DNA of 64,000 bases from contig CAVWJX010000003.1 in NCBI GenBank assembly GCA_963755435.1, forward strand, positions 1,116,001 through 1,180,000. Reading direction: 5' to 3'. Each line of letters begins with the position of its first letter. The stretch's first letter is position 1. This document shows positions 1 through 9,716 of this stretch, piece after piece. Position numbers and translations under genes: made by a program. Below the pieces are notes generated by a model. The model did no database searches, was not told the DNA's origin, and was given only the letters and a program-made list of their open reading frames with translations. The stretch is from AP-15 sp963755435. Its GTDB lineage: Bacteria > Pseudomonadota > Alphaproteobacteria > ATCC43930 > CGMCC-115725.

Positions 1-1
1 C

Positions 2-1066
2 CTCCTGAAGGAGCAGGAGCGGCAGGCCGGCACCTGGTACACGACGCGCCTCCAGGTGGAGCCGCGGAACAACAGCGAGGACGGCCTGGTGGACCTCCTC
101 GTCCACGCCAGCGAGAAGGCCAGGTCGGCGCTCTCGCGCGCCGTCAGGATCAGGAAGGCCCTCACCGGCGCCGCAGCCACCGCGGGACGGTCGTTGACGG
201 TGGGCTTCCACGAGATCGAGGTCTCCCTCGACCTGTCCGGCACCTCGCGCCAGGGGGACCTGGCCAAGGCGCTCTTCGACACCGCTGAGCTGGCCTACCG
301 GCAGGGCTACGACGGGTACATGATCATGCTGGACGAGGCGCAGGCCCTCCGCGACGACGCCGGCCGGGACGGCGAGCACCCGCTCTCCCTGCTGGTGGCC
401 GCCGTCAACACGTTGCAGGAGCAGGAGGTCCCCCTGGCCCTCGTCCTCTGCGGCCTGCCCACCCTCCAGACGAACCTGCTCAAGGCCCGGACCTACAGCG
501 AGCGCATGTTCGTGGGCGAGGCCATCGGCCGGCTGTCGGACCCGGAGTCCAAGCAGGCGTTCGTGAGGCCGCTGGAGGGCACCGGCGTGGCCGCGGACGG
601 CGACCTCGTGGAACGGGTCATCAGGGAGGTGGAGGGGTACCCCTACTTCGTCCAGGTGTGGGGGGCCGAGCTGTGGGACGCCGCCGACGACGCCGGCGTC
701 TGGACGCTCGGCCTCGACCTGCTGGAGCAGATCGAGGCGGACATCTACCGGCGGCTCGACGCCGACTTCTACGAGGGTCGCGTCCTGGCGCTGACGCCGG
801 CCGAGGCCGACCTCCTCATGGCCACGGCCGGCTGCCCCTACCCGCCGCTGCGCACCGCGGACATCCACGCGCTCTCGGACAAGTCCCAGGGCAACGTGAA
901 CGTCCTGATGGGGAGGCTGGTGGAGCAGGGCGTCCTGTACCGGATCCAGCAGGGGCAGTACGAGTACACCGCGCCGAAATTCCACACGTTCCTCCAGCGG
1001 CGGGCCCGGCGGCTCGTGGACGAGGGCCGCGCCGGGCCCCGGGTTGCGGCCCGCCCGAGCGGGTAG
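2..1066 (+). CDS. AAA/ORC-type ATPase, 5' end outside window
   Basis: The frame is open from the left edge, so the N-terminus and the Walker A P-loop are not visible. The remaining 354 residues contain a Walker B-like segment, YMIMLDEAQAL, at visible residue about 110. Further on is a C-terminal region that reads like a winged helix (GNVNVLMGRLVEQGVLY). Both are typical of Cdc6/ORC-like P-loop ATPases that bind DNA or regulate mobile modules. A GTG at 56 could start a shorter product, but homology-like sequence continues upstream of it. The next gene follows after about 70 bases. The precise role is unknown; ORC-type AAA ATPase is as far as the sequence goes. Confidence 0.75.
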   Translation, partial: LLKEQERQAGTWYTTRLQVEPRNNSEDGLVDLLVHASEKARSALSRAVRIRKALTGAAATAGRSLTVGFHEIEVSLDLSGTSRQGDLAKALFDTAELAYRQGYDGYMIMLDEAQALRDDAGRDGEHPLSLLVAAVNTLQEQEVPLALVLCGLPTLQTNLLKARTYSERMFVGEAIGRLSDPESKQAFVRPLEGTGVAADGDLVERVIREVEGYPYFVQVWGAELWDAADDAGVWTLGLDLLEQIEADIYRRLDADFYEGRVLALTPAEADLLMATAGCPYPPLRTADIHALSDKSQGNVNVLMGRLVEQGVLYRIQQGQYEYTAPKFHTFLQRRARRLVDEGRAGPRVAARPSG

Positions 1067-1137
1067 GGATCCCGCCGAGACGGGGAGCGACAGGGAGCAG
1101 GCCGCCGCCGCGGGCCGCGGCGAGGGGAGGTCGGAGG

Positions 1138-1737
1138 GTGGACGCGCCAGGCACAGGGGGACAGCGGGCGGCGGGAGCGCCGCCGGAGGTCGCCGCCGGA
1201 CCCGGGAGCGGCGTGCGCCGGGGGCCGCGGGGACCGGGAACGGCCACGGTGCTGGCGCTGGTGGTCGCGGTGGTGCTCGGCCTGGCCGGGGTGGGCCTGG
1301 GCCTGGCGGCGCTCGTCCGCACGCCGGCCCCGGTGGCCGGGCCGGCCGGGCAGCGCGGGCCGAGGGGCGCCACCGGCGCCCGGGGGCCGCGGGGACCGGC
1401 GGGCGCCGCGGGGCGCCAGGGGCCGGCGGGCAAGGCCGGCCCGGCGGGGACGGTGAGGTCGGTGGAGGTGGTGCGGCCGAGCCCGGACGTCTCGGCGCCC
1501 GACCCGCCGGTGGGCACCGTCCTGGTGGGCCGCACCGACTGCCCCGCCCACACCGTGCTCGTGGGCGGCGGCGCGCAGGTCTCCGCGCCCGGCGTGACCG
1601 GCGACCGCAACGTCGAGCTCCGGGCCTCCTTCCCCCTCTCGCCCGACCGGTGGCAGGTGGTGGGCGAGGTCACCGGCCCGCTCGGCGCGGGGAACGCGAT
1701 GACGCTGAAGCCGTACGTGCTCTGCGGCAAGGCGTAG
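1138..1737 (+). CDS. Membrane-anchored collagen-like repeat protein
   Basis: A 199-residue protein starting at GTG 1138, chosen because GGGGAGG at 1124-1130 is a well-spaced ribosome binding site. The Arg/Gly/Pro-rich cytoplasmic head (1-35) is followed by one membrane helix (about 36-60). Next comes a short collagen-like block of Gly-X-Y triplets (about 69-104: GPAGQRGPRGATGARGPRGP), then a globular C-terminal domain of about 95 residues. That domain has two cysteines flanking a TVLVGGGAQV segment and a third near the end. Similar heads with a G-X-Y stalk occur in actinobacterial surface proteins. The stalk should project outside the membrane. Function is unknown. Confidence 0.7.
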   Translation: MDAPGTGGQRAAGAPPEVAAGPGSGVRRGPRGPGTATVLALVVAVVLGLAGVGLGLAALVRTPAPVAGPAGQRGPRGATGARGPRGPAGAAGRQGPAGKAGPAGTVRSVEVVRPSPDVSAPDPPVGTVLVGRTDCPAHTVLVGGGAQVSAPGVTGDRNVELRASFPLSPDRWQVVGEVTGPLGAGNAMTLKPYVLCGKA

Positions 1738-1761
1738 CGCGGCGGTTGGTACGCTGCCCAC

Positions 1762-2518
1762 GTGCCCGACCTGGTCCTGCTGCGCCACGGCCAGTCCGTC
1801 TGGAACGCCGAGAACCTCTTCACCGGCTGGACGGACGTCGACCTCTCGGCCGGGGGCGAGGCCGAGGCGGCGGAGGCCGGGCGCCTGCTGGCGGCCGAGG
1901 GCGACCTGGACCTGCGGGTGGTCCACACCTCGGTCCTCACCCGTGCGGTCCGCACCGCCACGCTCGCCCTCGACGCCGCCGGGCGTAGCTGGCTCCCGGT
2001 CCGCCGGCACTGGCGGCTCAACGAGCGCCACTACGGGGACCTCCAGGGCAGGAACAAGACGCGAGACGGCCGAACGGTTCGGCGCCGACCAGGTGAAGCT
2101 GTGGCGGCGCAGCTACGACGTGCCGCCGCCGCCGCTCCCCGAGGGCGACCCCCGCGGGGCCGCCGGCGATCCCCGCTACCGCGACGTCCCGGCCGCCGTG
2201 CTGCCGGCGACCGAGTGCCTGGCCGACGTGGTCCGGCGGGCCATGCCGTACTGGGAGGACGCCATCGTGCCCGACCTCCTGGCCGAGGGGGCGCGGGGCG
2301 GGGCGGTGCTGGTGGTGGCCCACGGCAACAGCATCCGCGCCCTGCGCAAGCACATCGACGCCGTCGGCGACGCCGAGATCGTGGACCTCGAGATCCCCAC
2401 CGGGATCCCGTACCGCTACCGGTTGGACGACGACCTCACGGTGGTGGGCGCCGGCTACCTCGGCACCCGGAGGCGGCCCGCGCCGGCCGCCGAGGCGGTG
2501 GCCCGCCAGGCCGGCTGA
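1762..2518 (+). CDS. gpmA: 2,3-bisphosphoglycerate-dependent phosphoglycerate mutase (one frameshift)
   Basis: Interconverts 3- and 2-phosphoglycerate in glycolysis and gluconeogenesis. The catalytic LLRHGQSVWN motif (phospho-accepting His) is at residues 6-15, followed by NLFTGWTDVDL and the conserved LNERHYGDLQGRNK. At about 2060 one extra base shifts the frame. Removing it gives ETAERFGADQVKLWRRSYD and continues to VVAHGNSIRALRKH (second active-site His) and the stop at 2518. Length after correction, about 250 residues, is normal for the family. The start is GTG at 1762. The gene converges on glnB with a strong hairpin between them. Confidence 0.9.
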
Positions 2519-2544
2519 GGCACGGGCCCGGCCAGCGCGCGACG

Positions 2545-2574
2545 GGGCCGGGGCGCCTCGCCGCACCCCGGCCC
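2545..2574. terminator. Hairpin between convergent gpmA and glnB
   Basis: GGGCCGGGG (2545-2553) pairs perfectly with CCCCGGCCC (2566-2574) across a 12-base loop. It sits between the stops of two convergent genes. There is no T-tract, which is usual for terminators in very GC-rich actinobacteria, so a bidirectional terminator is an inference. Confidence 0.5.
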
Positions 2575-2609
2575 ACGTCCGCTCCCACCCGGCCGCGCCG
2601 GGGACGCCG

Positions 2610-2949
2610 CTACAGGGCGTCGGTCCCGCGCTCACCGGTCCGGACCCGCACGATGGTCTCGAGCGGGACGACCCACACCTTGCCGTCGCCGATCTTGCCG
2701 GTGGCCGCCGAGCTGACGATGGCGTCCACCACCTCGTCGACCTGGGCGTCGTCGACCAGCCACCTCGACGCGGATCTTCGGCACGAAGTCCACCTCGTAC
2801 TCGGCACCCCGGTAGACCTCGGTGTGGCCCCGCTGGCGCCCGAAGCCCTGGGCCTCGGTGAGGGTCATGCCCTGGACCCCGATGTTCTTGAGCGCTTCCT
2901 TCACGTCGTCCAGCTTGAACGGCTTGAGGACCGCCACAACCAGCTTCAC
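2610..2949 (-). CDS. glnB: Nitrogen regulatory protein P-II (one frameshift)
   Basis: A PII signal protein that senses 2-oxoglutarate and ATP/ADP and controls ammonium transport. MKLVVAVLKPFKLDDVKEAL starts it, and the T-loop carries GFGRQRGHTEVYRGAEY with the modifiable Tyr51. An extra G near 2770 (GTGGCTGGTC instead of GTGCTGGTC) breaks the frame. The rest, DDAQVDEVVDAIVSSAATGK to VRTGERGTDAL, follows in the next frame to 2610. Corrected length is 112 residues, exactly typical. It lies downstream of amt on the same strand, the usual amt-glnB/K operon. Confidence 0.92.
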
Positions 2950-2985
2950 GATGCGTTCCTCCTTCGTTTGGTAGTCGTGGTCCGG

Positions 2986-4558
2986 TCAACTGCTGCCGGC
3001 CGTGCCGGATCGAGCCGGCCGCTCGGCCCAGTTCCCGTGGCCTGGCGATCGCTCCGCCTGGCCCGGCCATGGCGAACCCGCCGATCCGTTGGGCGAGGGT
3101 CTCCTCGGGGAAGGCCTCCTCGTCGTGGATGGCCAGGTCGCCGACCTCGAGGATCTCGTCCTTGTAGCGGGCGCCCCGCAGGACCAGGTTGATGAGCTCA
3201 TGATGATGAAGGTCACCACGGCCGACCAGATGATGACCCAGATGGCCGCCCGGAACTGTTCCCACAGCTGGTGCCACGAGCCTGTGTACAACAGGCTGCT
3301 CACCGCGAACGGGGTACAGCTTTCCGCCCGCCGAGATATAGGTGCTGGCGTCGTGGCGACCACCTGGCCCGACGCGTTCAGGTGGCCGCAGCCGTACTCG
3401 ATCATGTTCGGGTCGGCGAAGATGCCCACCAGCAGGCCGCCCAGGAAGCCGGCGATGCCGTGGGTGTAGACGACCCCGAGGGCGTCGTCCACCTTGGAGA
3501 ACGGGCCGCACCTTGGACAGGTAGTTCCAGGCGACCCACACGACGCCGCGGCGATCACGCCGACCAGGATGGCGCCCCAGCCGTTGACCCAGCCGGCGCA
3601 GGGCGTGATCCCCACCAGGCCGCAGATCATGCCGTTGACGGCGCCCAGGAAGGTGGGCTTCTTCGCCTTGTGACAGCCAGGCGTCCATGGCCATCCAGGT
3701 GAGCACGCCGGACGCCGTGGCCAGGTTGGTGTTGACCACCGCCGCCGCCGCGTCGGCCCCGGCGTAGTACGGGTCACCACCGTTGAAGCCGTTCCAGCCC
3801 AGCCACAGGATGCCGGCGCCGACCGCCGCCATCACCAGGTTGTTGGGCAAGGCGTTCTTGCCGATCCCGAGCGAGGCGTGGCCCGAGCACCCAGGCCGCG
3901 ACGAACCCGGACACCCCGGCCGACATGTGGATCACGTACCCGCCGGAGAAGTCGACCGCCCCCTCCTGGGCGAAGTAGCCGCCGCCCCAGAGCAGGAAGG
4001 CGTTGACGCAGTAGACGAAGGTCGACCACAGCGGCACCAGCAGGCACCAGGCGCTGAACTTGATCCGGCCGAGCACGCTGCCCAGGAACAGCAGCGGCGT
4101 GATGGCGGCGAACACGAACTGGAAGTAGGCCAGCGATCGCGTCGGGAAGTGGAACGGGATGGCGGTGTTGGCCGCCGACACCGCCTGGCCCTGTTCGCCG
4201 CTGGCTGTTCGTGATCTGGCCCGGGTTTGCCGACGAAGTTCTCGAAGAAGTGTGTTCACCCAGCCCGACTCCTGTGAGCTGCGTCTGCACCCCGTTGTGC
4301 ACGCCGCCCCCGAGCGAGGTGGCGCCGAAGCCCATCTTGTACTCCCACAGGACCCAGCCGACGAGCACCAGCGAGAAGCCGGCGAACATCATCGCCAGCA
4401 CGTTGACCGCCCACTTCTTGGGGACGATGCGAGGCGTAGAGCACCGCCAGTGCCGGGAGGCTCATCAGGCCGACGAACGTGGCGGCCGTGATCTGCCAGG
4501 TGTTGTCGCCCGTGTTCAGCCAACTCGGATAGGGAACCTGACTCAACGCTGCAAGCAC
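2986..4558 (-). CDS. amt: Ammonium transporter, Amt family (several frameshifts)
   Basis: An integral membrane channel for NH4+/NH3, regulated by PII binding. Family segments appear in order but in changing frames: an N-terminal helix with TWQITAATFVGLMSLPAL, the FAGFSLVLVGWVLWEYKMGF helix, SAGVSGFVAAWVLGPR, GAGILWLGWNGFNGG (pore region), NLATASGVLTW, MICGLVGITPCAGWV and GIAGFLGGLLVGIFAD. A cytoplasmic tail contains GDLAIHDEEAFPE, the PII-contacting end. At least five single-base shifts are needed to join them, so the 3' end at 2986 is approximate. Order and spacing with glnB indicate a nitrogen-assimilation operon. Confidence 0.85.
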
Positions 4559-4860
4559 ACAGCTCTCCTCTCGTACGGTCTACGCCTGCACCAGCGGCCC
4601 TCCACCGCCACCGCACCACCCTCCGGTGTGCCGCGCCACGCCTGGCTGCCCGCTCGTGTTCGCAGGAAGCATGCAGGGCGAGCGTTTCTGCACCGTCACG
4701 CCGGTGTTACGGGCGCGTGAACAGGGACGGGCAGCGGCCTCGCGGCGCGGCGGGCCGCCGCGGGACCCGCTACCATCCCGCGACCGATGGAGGCTGGCGA
4801 CGAGGCACCGGCGGGCCCGAGACATCAGGCCAGCGCGTGGCCCGGCTCCGGGGCGCCGGG
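4559..4860. other. Intergenic region upstream of amt, weak GlnR-like site
   Basis: About 300 bases between the divergent starts of amt and the DUF3592-like gene, with no convincing coding frame. The only motif I can point to is GTTAC-gggcgc-GTGAAC at 4706-4722, which loosely fits the actinobacterial GlnR pattern gTnAc-n6-GaAAc. One half-site is poor, so this is only a candidate. Confidence 0.25.
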
Positions 4861-5397
4861 GTGGACACCGTGGACCTCCGGCGGCTCGGCCAGGTGGTGG
4901 TGGCCCTGGTCATGGTGGGCCTGGCCGTGCTGGTGGTGGTGCTCTACGTGGCCGGGGCGCGGAAGAACGCCCAGATCACCAGCCTCCGTGACGACGGCGT
5001 GCCCGTGGTGGTGACGGTCGTCCGGTGCCAGGGCGAGCTGGGCGGCAGCGGGTCCAACGACGCCGGGTACGTGTGCCAGGGGCGCTACCACCTGGACGGG
5101 CGCAGCTACGTGGAGGCCATCCCCGGGAACGCCCCCCACGATCCGGGGGAGCGGATCAACGCGGTGGCCGTGCCCAGCGATCCCAGGCTGGTGTCCCCCG
5201 CCGGGACCGTGGCCGCCGAGCAGCCGTCGGCCGGCGTGTACGTCGTCCCCACCGTGCTGCTCGTGGTGCTGCTGGGCATGGGCGGCGGGCTGCTCGTGGT
5301 GGTGGCCCGGCGGCGCCGTGACGGGCGCCCCGAGGCCGGGAGGCCGCCGTCCGTGGCCTCCACCTCTCGGCCCGCCTCGCCGGCCACCGGCTCCTGA
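4861..5397 (+). CDS. DUF3592-like two-helix membrane protein
   Basis: A 178-residue protein counted from the GTG at 4861; an upstream GTG at 4717 is in frame, but the extra sequence is low-complexity Arg/Gly. Two membrane helices (about 9-32 and 128-150) flank an external domain. That domain has the pattern DGVPVVVTVVRC, a cysteine pair, and GYVCQGRYHLDGRSYVEAI. This resembles DUF3592, whose function is unknown. The C-terminal tail is basic and Ser/Pro-rich. It is transcribed away from amt. Confidence 0.6.
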   Translation: MDTVDLRRLGQVVVALVMVGLAVLVVVLYVAGARKNAQITSLRDDGVPVVVTVVRCQGELGGSGSNDAGYVCQGRYHLDGRSYVEAIPGNAPHDPGERINAVAVPSDPRLVSPAGTVAAEQPSAGVYVVPTVLLVVLLGMGGGLLVVVARRRRDGRPEAGRPPSVASTSRPASPATGS

Positions 5398-5420
5398 ACG
5401 GCGCGGCTCCCGGCTCCCGA

Positions 5421-5496
5421 GCGGGCGCCGCGGGCGGGCGGGCGGCGCCGCGGGCGGGCGGCACGGCGGGCGGGCGGCACGGCGGGCGGGCGGCGG
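5421..5496. repeat. GC-rich tandem repeat between convergent genes
   Basis: About four imperfect copies of a GCGGGCGGGCGGCACG-type unit lie between the 3' ends of the two flanking convergent membrane-protein genes. The G-runs could fold on one strand. No coding signal is seen. Confidence 0.6.
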
Positions 5497-5526
5497 AGCG
5501 CCGCCGTCACCACCTCCCGGACGCCG

Positions 5527-6198
5527 TCAGCCGGCCTTCTGCTCCCCTTCGGGACCGTGCTTGGGCAGTGACCGCTTCGGGGGCTTGGCGGCCGGCGGCG
5601 TGTACCGCTTGTTGGCCCGCGGCGCGCCCGGGTCCCCGCCGGACGGCCGTGGGGGCCCCGCCCCGGTGGCCTCCCGCAGGGCGCGCTGGGCGCGGTAGGC
5701 CCTCACCAGGTACCACGCGCCCACCATCACGAACGGCACCCCGAACCCCCACCAGTGCAGGTTGAAGATGGCGAGGCCGTACAGGGCCACGGCGATGCCC
5801 AGGAAGAGGCGCTTGCGGAACCAGGCCATGGCCAGCATGAACACGGCCAGCACCAGGAGCACGAGGATCAGCTCGTGGTAGGTCGAGACCGGCGTGTACT
5901 TGGGGTTGACGGCCCCGCCCTTCAGGTACTGCGGCGGGTCGTTCGAGATGTCGGCGTTGATGACCACGAAGGCGATCAGGGCCGCCACGGGCGCCACCAC
6001 CAGCCCGATCGCCCGCTCCCGGTCGTTCATGAAGCGGTGCTCGTCCTCCAGCTCCTCCACCGTGGGCGGCGGGGCGACGGGAGCGTGGGGGTCCGACGGG
6101 TCCGACGGCTTCAGGACCCGGCGGCTCCAGCGCTCGCGGAAGCTCGCACCGCCGCGGTCGCCGCCGTCCGGGCCCACCGTGTCCTGGCCGCTCGGCAC
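5527..6198 (-). CDS. Conserved membrane protein, four predicted helices
   Basis: A 223-residue uninterrupted gene. A charged, Pro-rich N-terminus precedes helices at about 63-80, 109-127, 131-147 and 149-166, with the loop ISNDPPQYLKGGAVNPKYTP between the first two. The C-terminal tail is basic (NKRYTPPAAKPPKRSLPKHG). The RYTPP segment also occurs in CrgA-like proteins, but the rest does not match CrgA; the genuine crgA is at 47.6 kb. I do not recognise a named family. It converges with the DUF3592-like gene across the GC repeat. Confidence 0.65.
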   Translation of the reverse strand: MPSGQDTVGPDGGDRGGASFRERWSRRVLKPSDPSDPHAPVAPPPTVEELEDEHRFMNDRERAIGLVVAPVAALIAFVVINADISNDPPQYLKGGAVNPKYTPVSTYHELILVLLVLAVFMLAMAWFRKRLFLGIAVALYGLAIFNLHWWGFGVPFVMVGAWYLVRAYRAQRALREATGAGPPRPSGGDPGAPRANKRYTPPAAKPPKRSLPKHGPEGEQKAG

Positions 6199-6318
6199 GG
6201 GGGAAGGCTAGCGCGGCGCGACCAGCGCGGCTAAGCGGCCGGCGCGGCCGCGGCGGCGCCCGAGCCGGCGCGGGCGCCGGCACGGCGCGGCGGGGTCCCG
6301 CCCACTACCCTTCCTTCC

Positions 6319-6753
6319 ATGGCGCCCGGCTCCAAGGACCTCGACCTCTCGAAGATCTGGCTGTTCTCGGCGTGCTCCGCCCGCGACCTCCGCACCATCC
6401 GGCGCGCCCTGGAGGAGGTGACGGTGCCCCCGGACCGCGTGCTCTGCGAGGAGGGGACGATCGGCCGGGAGTTCTTCCTGATCGTGGACGGGCAGGCGTC
6501 CGTCCGCCGCAACGGGCGCCGCATCGCCACGCTCGGCCCGGGCCAGTACTTCGGCGAGCTCGCCCTGCTGGACCGCCGGCCCCGCTCGGCCACCGTGATC
6601 TCCGAGACCGAGATGCTCCTGCTGGTGCTGGGCCAGCGCCAGTTCAACGGCGTGCTCGACGCCGTGCCGGCGCTCTCCCGCAAGCTGCTGGCCGCCATGG
6701 CCACCCGCCTGCGCGAGTCCGACACCAAGGCCGCCGCCCTGATCTCGCACTGA
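6319..6753 (+). CDS. Cyclic nucleotide-binding domain protein
   Basis: A 144-residue single-domain protein of the CAP/CRP effector-binding fold. The cNMP barrel runs from FSACSARDLRTIRRAL to the phosphate-binding cassette, where PGQYFGELALLDRRPRSATV matches the FGE-hAhL-x-R-x-A cassette pattern. No helix-turn-helix follows, so it is a stand-alone sensor rather than a transcription factor. It starts at ATG 6319 and is followed seven bases after its stop by the PPOX gene, suggesting cotranscription. Confidence 0.85.
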   Translation: MAPGSKDLDLSKIWLFSACSARDLRTIRRALEEVTVPPDRVLCEEGTIGREFFLIVDGQASVRRNGRRIATLGPGQYFGELALLDRRPRSATVISETEMLLLVLGQRQFNGVLDAVPALSRKLLAAMATRLRESDTKAAALISH

Positions 6754-6760
6754 GCGACCC

Positions 6761-7190
6761 GTGGACCTTGACCGCAGCGGCTCGCCTTCGCCCGGGCCCG
6801 CTACGCAGGGGGTCCTCGTCACCGTGCGGGCCGGCGGGCGCCCGCAGCTCTCCAACATCGTCTACCGCGCTCGACGACAGCGGGACGGCCCGGATCTCGG
6901 TCACCGACAGCCGGGCCAAGACCAAGCAACCTCCGCCGCGACCCCCGGGCCTCGCTCTACGTGGCCGGGGACACCTTCTGGGCCTACGTGGTGCTCGACG
7001 GCACCGCCGAGCTGACCCCGGTGGCCGCCCGCCCGGACGACGCGGTGGTGGACGAGCTGGTCGCCCTGTACCGGGCCGTCCAGCGGCGAGCACCCCGACT
7101 GGGACGAGTACCGCCGGCGCCATGGTGGACGACCGCCGCCTGGTGGTCCGCCTCCGGCCCGAGCGCGCCTACGGGATGCTCGAGGGCTGA
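6761..7190 (+). CDS. PPOX-class F420-dependent oxidoreductase family protein (frameshifts)
   Basis: A small split-barrel FMN/F420-binding protein of the pyridoxamine-phosphate-oxidase-like superfamily. Family landmarks occur in consecutive frames: GVLVTVRAGGRPQLSNIVY, ALDDSGTARISVTDSRAK, DPRASLYVAGDTFWAYVVLDG, DELVALYRAV and MVDDRRLVVRLRPERAYGML. Single extra bases near 6871, 6927, 7081 and 7120 explain the breaks. Corrected length is about 140 residues. The 3' end overlaps the end of the opposite-strand Fe-S gene by about 20 bases. Confidence 0.75.
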
Positions 7191-9318
7191 GCCTCACCGG
7201 TGCCGGCCGAGTCGCCGCTCGCCGACTCCCGGTCCGGGCCGCCCAGCCAGAGCGACTCCTCCACGAGCTGGGAGATGTCCAGCACGCGGACCTCGTCCTC
7301 CTTGGCGTTGGCCCGGACGGCGTCGTCCAGCATGATCATGCAGTAGGGGCAGGCGGTCGAGACCACGTCGGCGCCGGTGCCCAGGGCCTCGGCGGTGCGG
7401 TCCATGTTGACCCGCGTGCCGATGTTCTCCTCCATCCACATGCGGGCCCCGCCGGCCCCGCAGCAGAACCCCCGCTCGCGGCACCGCTTCATCTCGACCT
7501 GCTCGCGCCCGGGGATGGCGTCGATCACCGTGCGGGGCTCGTCGAAGACCCGGTTGTGCCGGCCCAGGTAGCACGGGTCGTGGTAGGTGACGGTGCCCGA
7601 GTACCCGGCGCCCGGGCACCAGCCGGCCGGTGGCCACCAGGTGGTCGAGCAGCTCGGCGTGGTGGATGACCTCGAAGTTGCCGCCGAGGGCGGGGTACTC
7701 GTTCTTGATGCGAGTTGAAGCAGTGGGGGCAGGAGGCGATGACCTTCTTGGCGCCCGACCTCGTTGAGCGTGGCGATGTTGGCCTTGGCCTGCTCCTGGT
7801 AGAGGTACTCGTTGCCCAGCCGCCGGGCCGGGTCGCCGGTGCAGGACTCCTTGGGGCCGAGGATGGCGAAGCGTGACCCCGGCCCGGTGCAGCATGCGGG
7901 CCGTGGCCTGGACGCCCTTGCGGGCCCGCTCGTCGAGGGCGCCGGCGCAGCCCACCCAGTAGAGGTACTCGACGTCGTCGGGGATGGTGCCGGTGACCAC
8001 CGGGATCTCGAAGTCCAGGCTCTCGGTCCACTCGGTGCGCTTGGCCTGGCCCAGCCCCCACGGGTCGCCCTGGTTCTCGATGTTGCGGAGCATGAGGCCG
8101 GCCTCGCGTGGGGAAGCGGGACTCCATGAGGACCTCGTAGCGGCGCATGTCCACGATGGCGTCGATGTGCTCGATGTCCACCGGGCACTGCTCGACGCAG
8201 GCCCCGCAGGTGGTGCAGGACCACAGCACGTCGGGGTCGATGGTGAACGGCACCAGCGTCTGCGGCTCTCACCGCCGGCGGCCCGCCGTCGTCGCCGCCG
8301 TCGCCCGGCCCTTCCCGGCGAGCAGGCGCCCGGACGAGGCGAACATGTTGTCGCGCAGGCCCATGATGAGGAGCTTGGGCGACAGCGGCTTCTCGGTGTT
8401 CCAGGCCGGGCAGGCCGACTGGCAGCGCCCGCACTCGGTGCAGGTGGCGAAGTCGAGCATCTGCTTCCAGGTGAACTGCTCCACCAGGCCCGACGCCGAA
8501 CACGGTGTCCTCGCTGACGTTCTCCATGTCCATGTCCGGCGTCTTGTCCAGGCCGCCGAGCGCCCGGGGCCGGCGGGAGAAGGCCACGTTGATCGGGCGC
8601 CATGAAGATGTGCAGGTGCTTGGAGTAGGAGACGAAGACCAGGAAGCCCGACGATGACGGCGACGTTCAGCAGCAGGAAGACGGTGCCGAGCACGCTGTT
8701 CACCCCGCTGCCGAGCGCCGCTGAGCGCCGGCCCCCACCACGTGCGAGGCGAAGGCCCAGTCGTCGTAGGGGAACTGCGTCGGCGTCGGTGTTGACCTGG
8801 GCGCCCCGGTAGAGGAGCAGCGTGACCATGACGCCGGCGATCATGCGCCAGCATCACCCAGGCGGCATCGGTGTGCGAGCCGTAGAAGCGCGACCCGCGC
8901 TCCTTGCGGGACGGGGCGTTCTTGATGCCGGATGACCGAGAAGACGCCCAGCGCCACCAGGACGGCCACGGTGAAGAAGTCCTCGATGAACCCGACCACC
9001 GGCGAGGTCCCGATCCCCGGGATGTGGAAGTACTGTGTGAAGAGGTCGCCGTAGGCCTCGATGATGGTCAGCAGCAGGACCGTGAAGCCCCACATGGTGA
9101 AGAAGTGGGCGGTGCCCGGGGACGGTCCACTTGAGCAGCTTGCGCTGGCCGGCCACCTCGGCCAGCTCGGCCTCCGCCCTGGGGACCACGCTGCCGCGGG
9201 TCCGGTCCGGCGCCGGCTGGCCGGAGCGGACCAGGCGCGACAGCCAGTGGAAGCGTCGTCCGGCGATGGCGAGGGCGATGACCGTGACGGCCATGCCGAT
9301 GGCGATCCTGACGGGCAC
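7169..9318 (-). CDS. Membrane (Fe-S)-binding oxidoreductase with CCG domains (many frameshifts)
   Basis: A fused respiratory-type electron carrier. The N-terminal part is membrane-embedded (MPVRIAIGMAVTVIALAIAG, MWGFTVLLLTIIEAYG, TVAVLVALGVFSVI), as in NarI/HdrE-like subunits. Two 4Fe-4S motifs follow, CTECGRCQSACPAWN and CTTCGACVEQCPVDIEHID. The C-terminus has two CCG (heterodisulfide reductase B-like) domains, seen as ASCPHCFNS, HDPCYLGRHN and CCGAGGARMWMEE. At least eight one-base shifts interrupt it, while the last about 100 residues are clean. It probably passes electrons between quinone and a soluble partner; the partner is not visible here. Confidence 0.8.
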
Positions 9319-9347
9319 GGATCCTCCTCGGGCTCGGTGTCAGGTGT

Positions 9348-9551
9348 TCACGTGGCGGCCGGCACCGGGACCGGTGCCGGGGTGCACCGTAGTGGCCCGG
9401 CCGTGACCCGGGCTCGGGCCGGTGGCCGGCGGACGTACCGGTCGACGTGCAGACCCACGGAGGACGGCCGGACGCAGCCGTCGCCGAGGGGGTCGATCAC
9501 GATCCGCCCCGCCTCCAGCTCCTCCCGGACGGTGCGGTCGGACAGAACCAT
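9348..9551 (-). pseudogene. dcd: Truncated dCTP deaminase
   Basis: The first about 45 residues (MVLSDRTVREELEAGRIVIDP, then CVRPSSVGLHVDRY) match the N-terminus of Dcd, which makes dUMP precursors from dCTP and is normally about 190 residues long. After VDRYVRR the sequence turns into unrelated Pro/Arg-rich codons and stops. The rest of the gene, including the catalytic glutamate region, is missing. The remnant is divergent from tRNA-Gly, about 30 bases away, so a recombination event at the tRNA end is likely. A functional dcd must be elsewhere or dispensable. Confidence 0.7.
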
Positions 9552-9582
9552 GGCGCGCCAGAGGATAGTGTGACGGCCACCG

Positions 9583-9656
9583 GCGGGCGTAGTTCAGAGG
9601 CAGAACATCAGCTTCCCAAGCTGAGAACGCGGGTTCGATTCCCGTCGCCCGCTCCA
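9583..9656 (+). tRNA. tRNA-Gly (CCC)
   Basis: The acceptor GCGGGCG pairs with CGCCCGC. The D-arm is GTTC/GAAC, the anticodon stem TCAGC/GCTGA with loop TTCCCAA gives anticodon CCC, and the T-loop is GGTTCGATT. The CCA end is encoded. It reads GGG codons. Confidence 0.97.
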
Positions 9657-9716
9657 CTCGAGCTCCCTGGTGAGAGGCTCGCACGTCGCGAGCGAGCCCA
9701 ACCGGGACCACTCCGT

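Noticed and set aside
1762..2518. Programmed ribosomal frameshifting as an explanation of the broken genes
   Set aside because: The breaks occur at many unrelated places without slippery heptamers or shared position, in genes never known to be recoded.
4706..4722. GlnR box upstream of amt
   Set aside because: Only one half-site is acceptable and the distance to amt is large; kept only as a remark in the intergenic entry.
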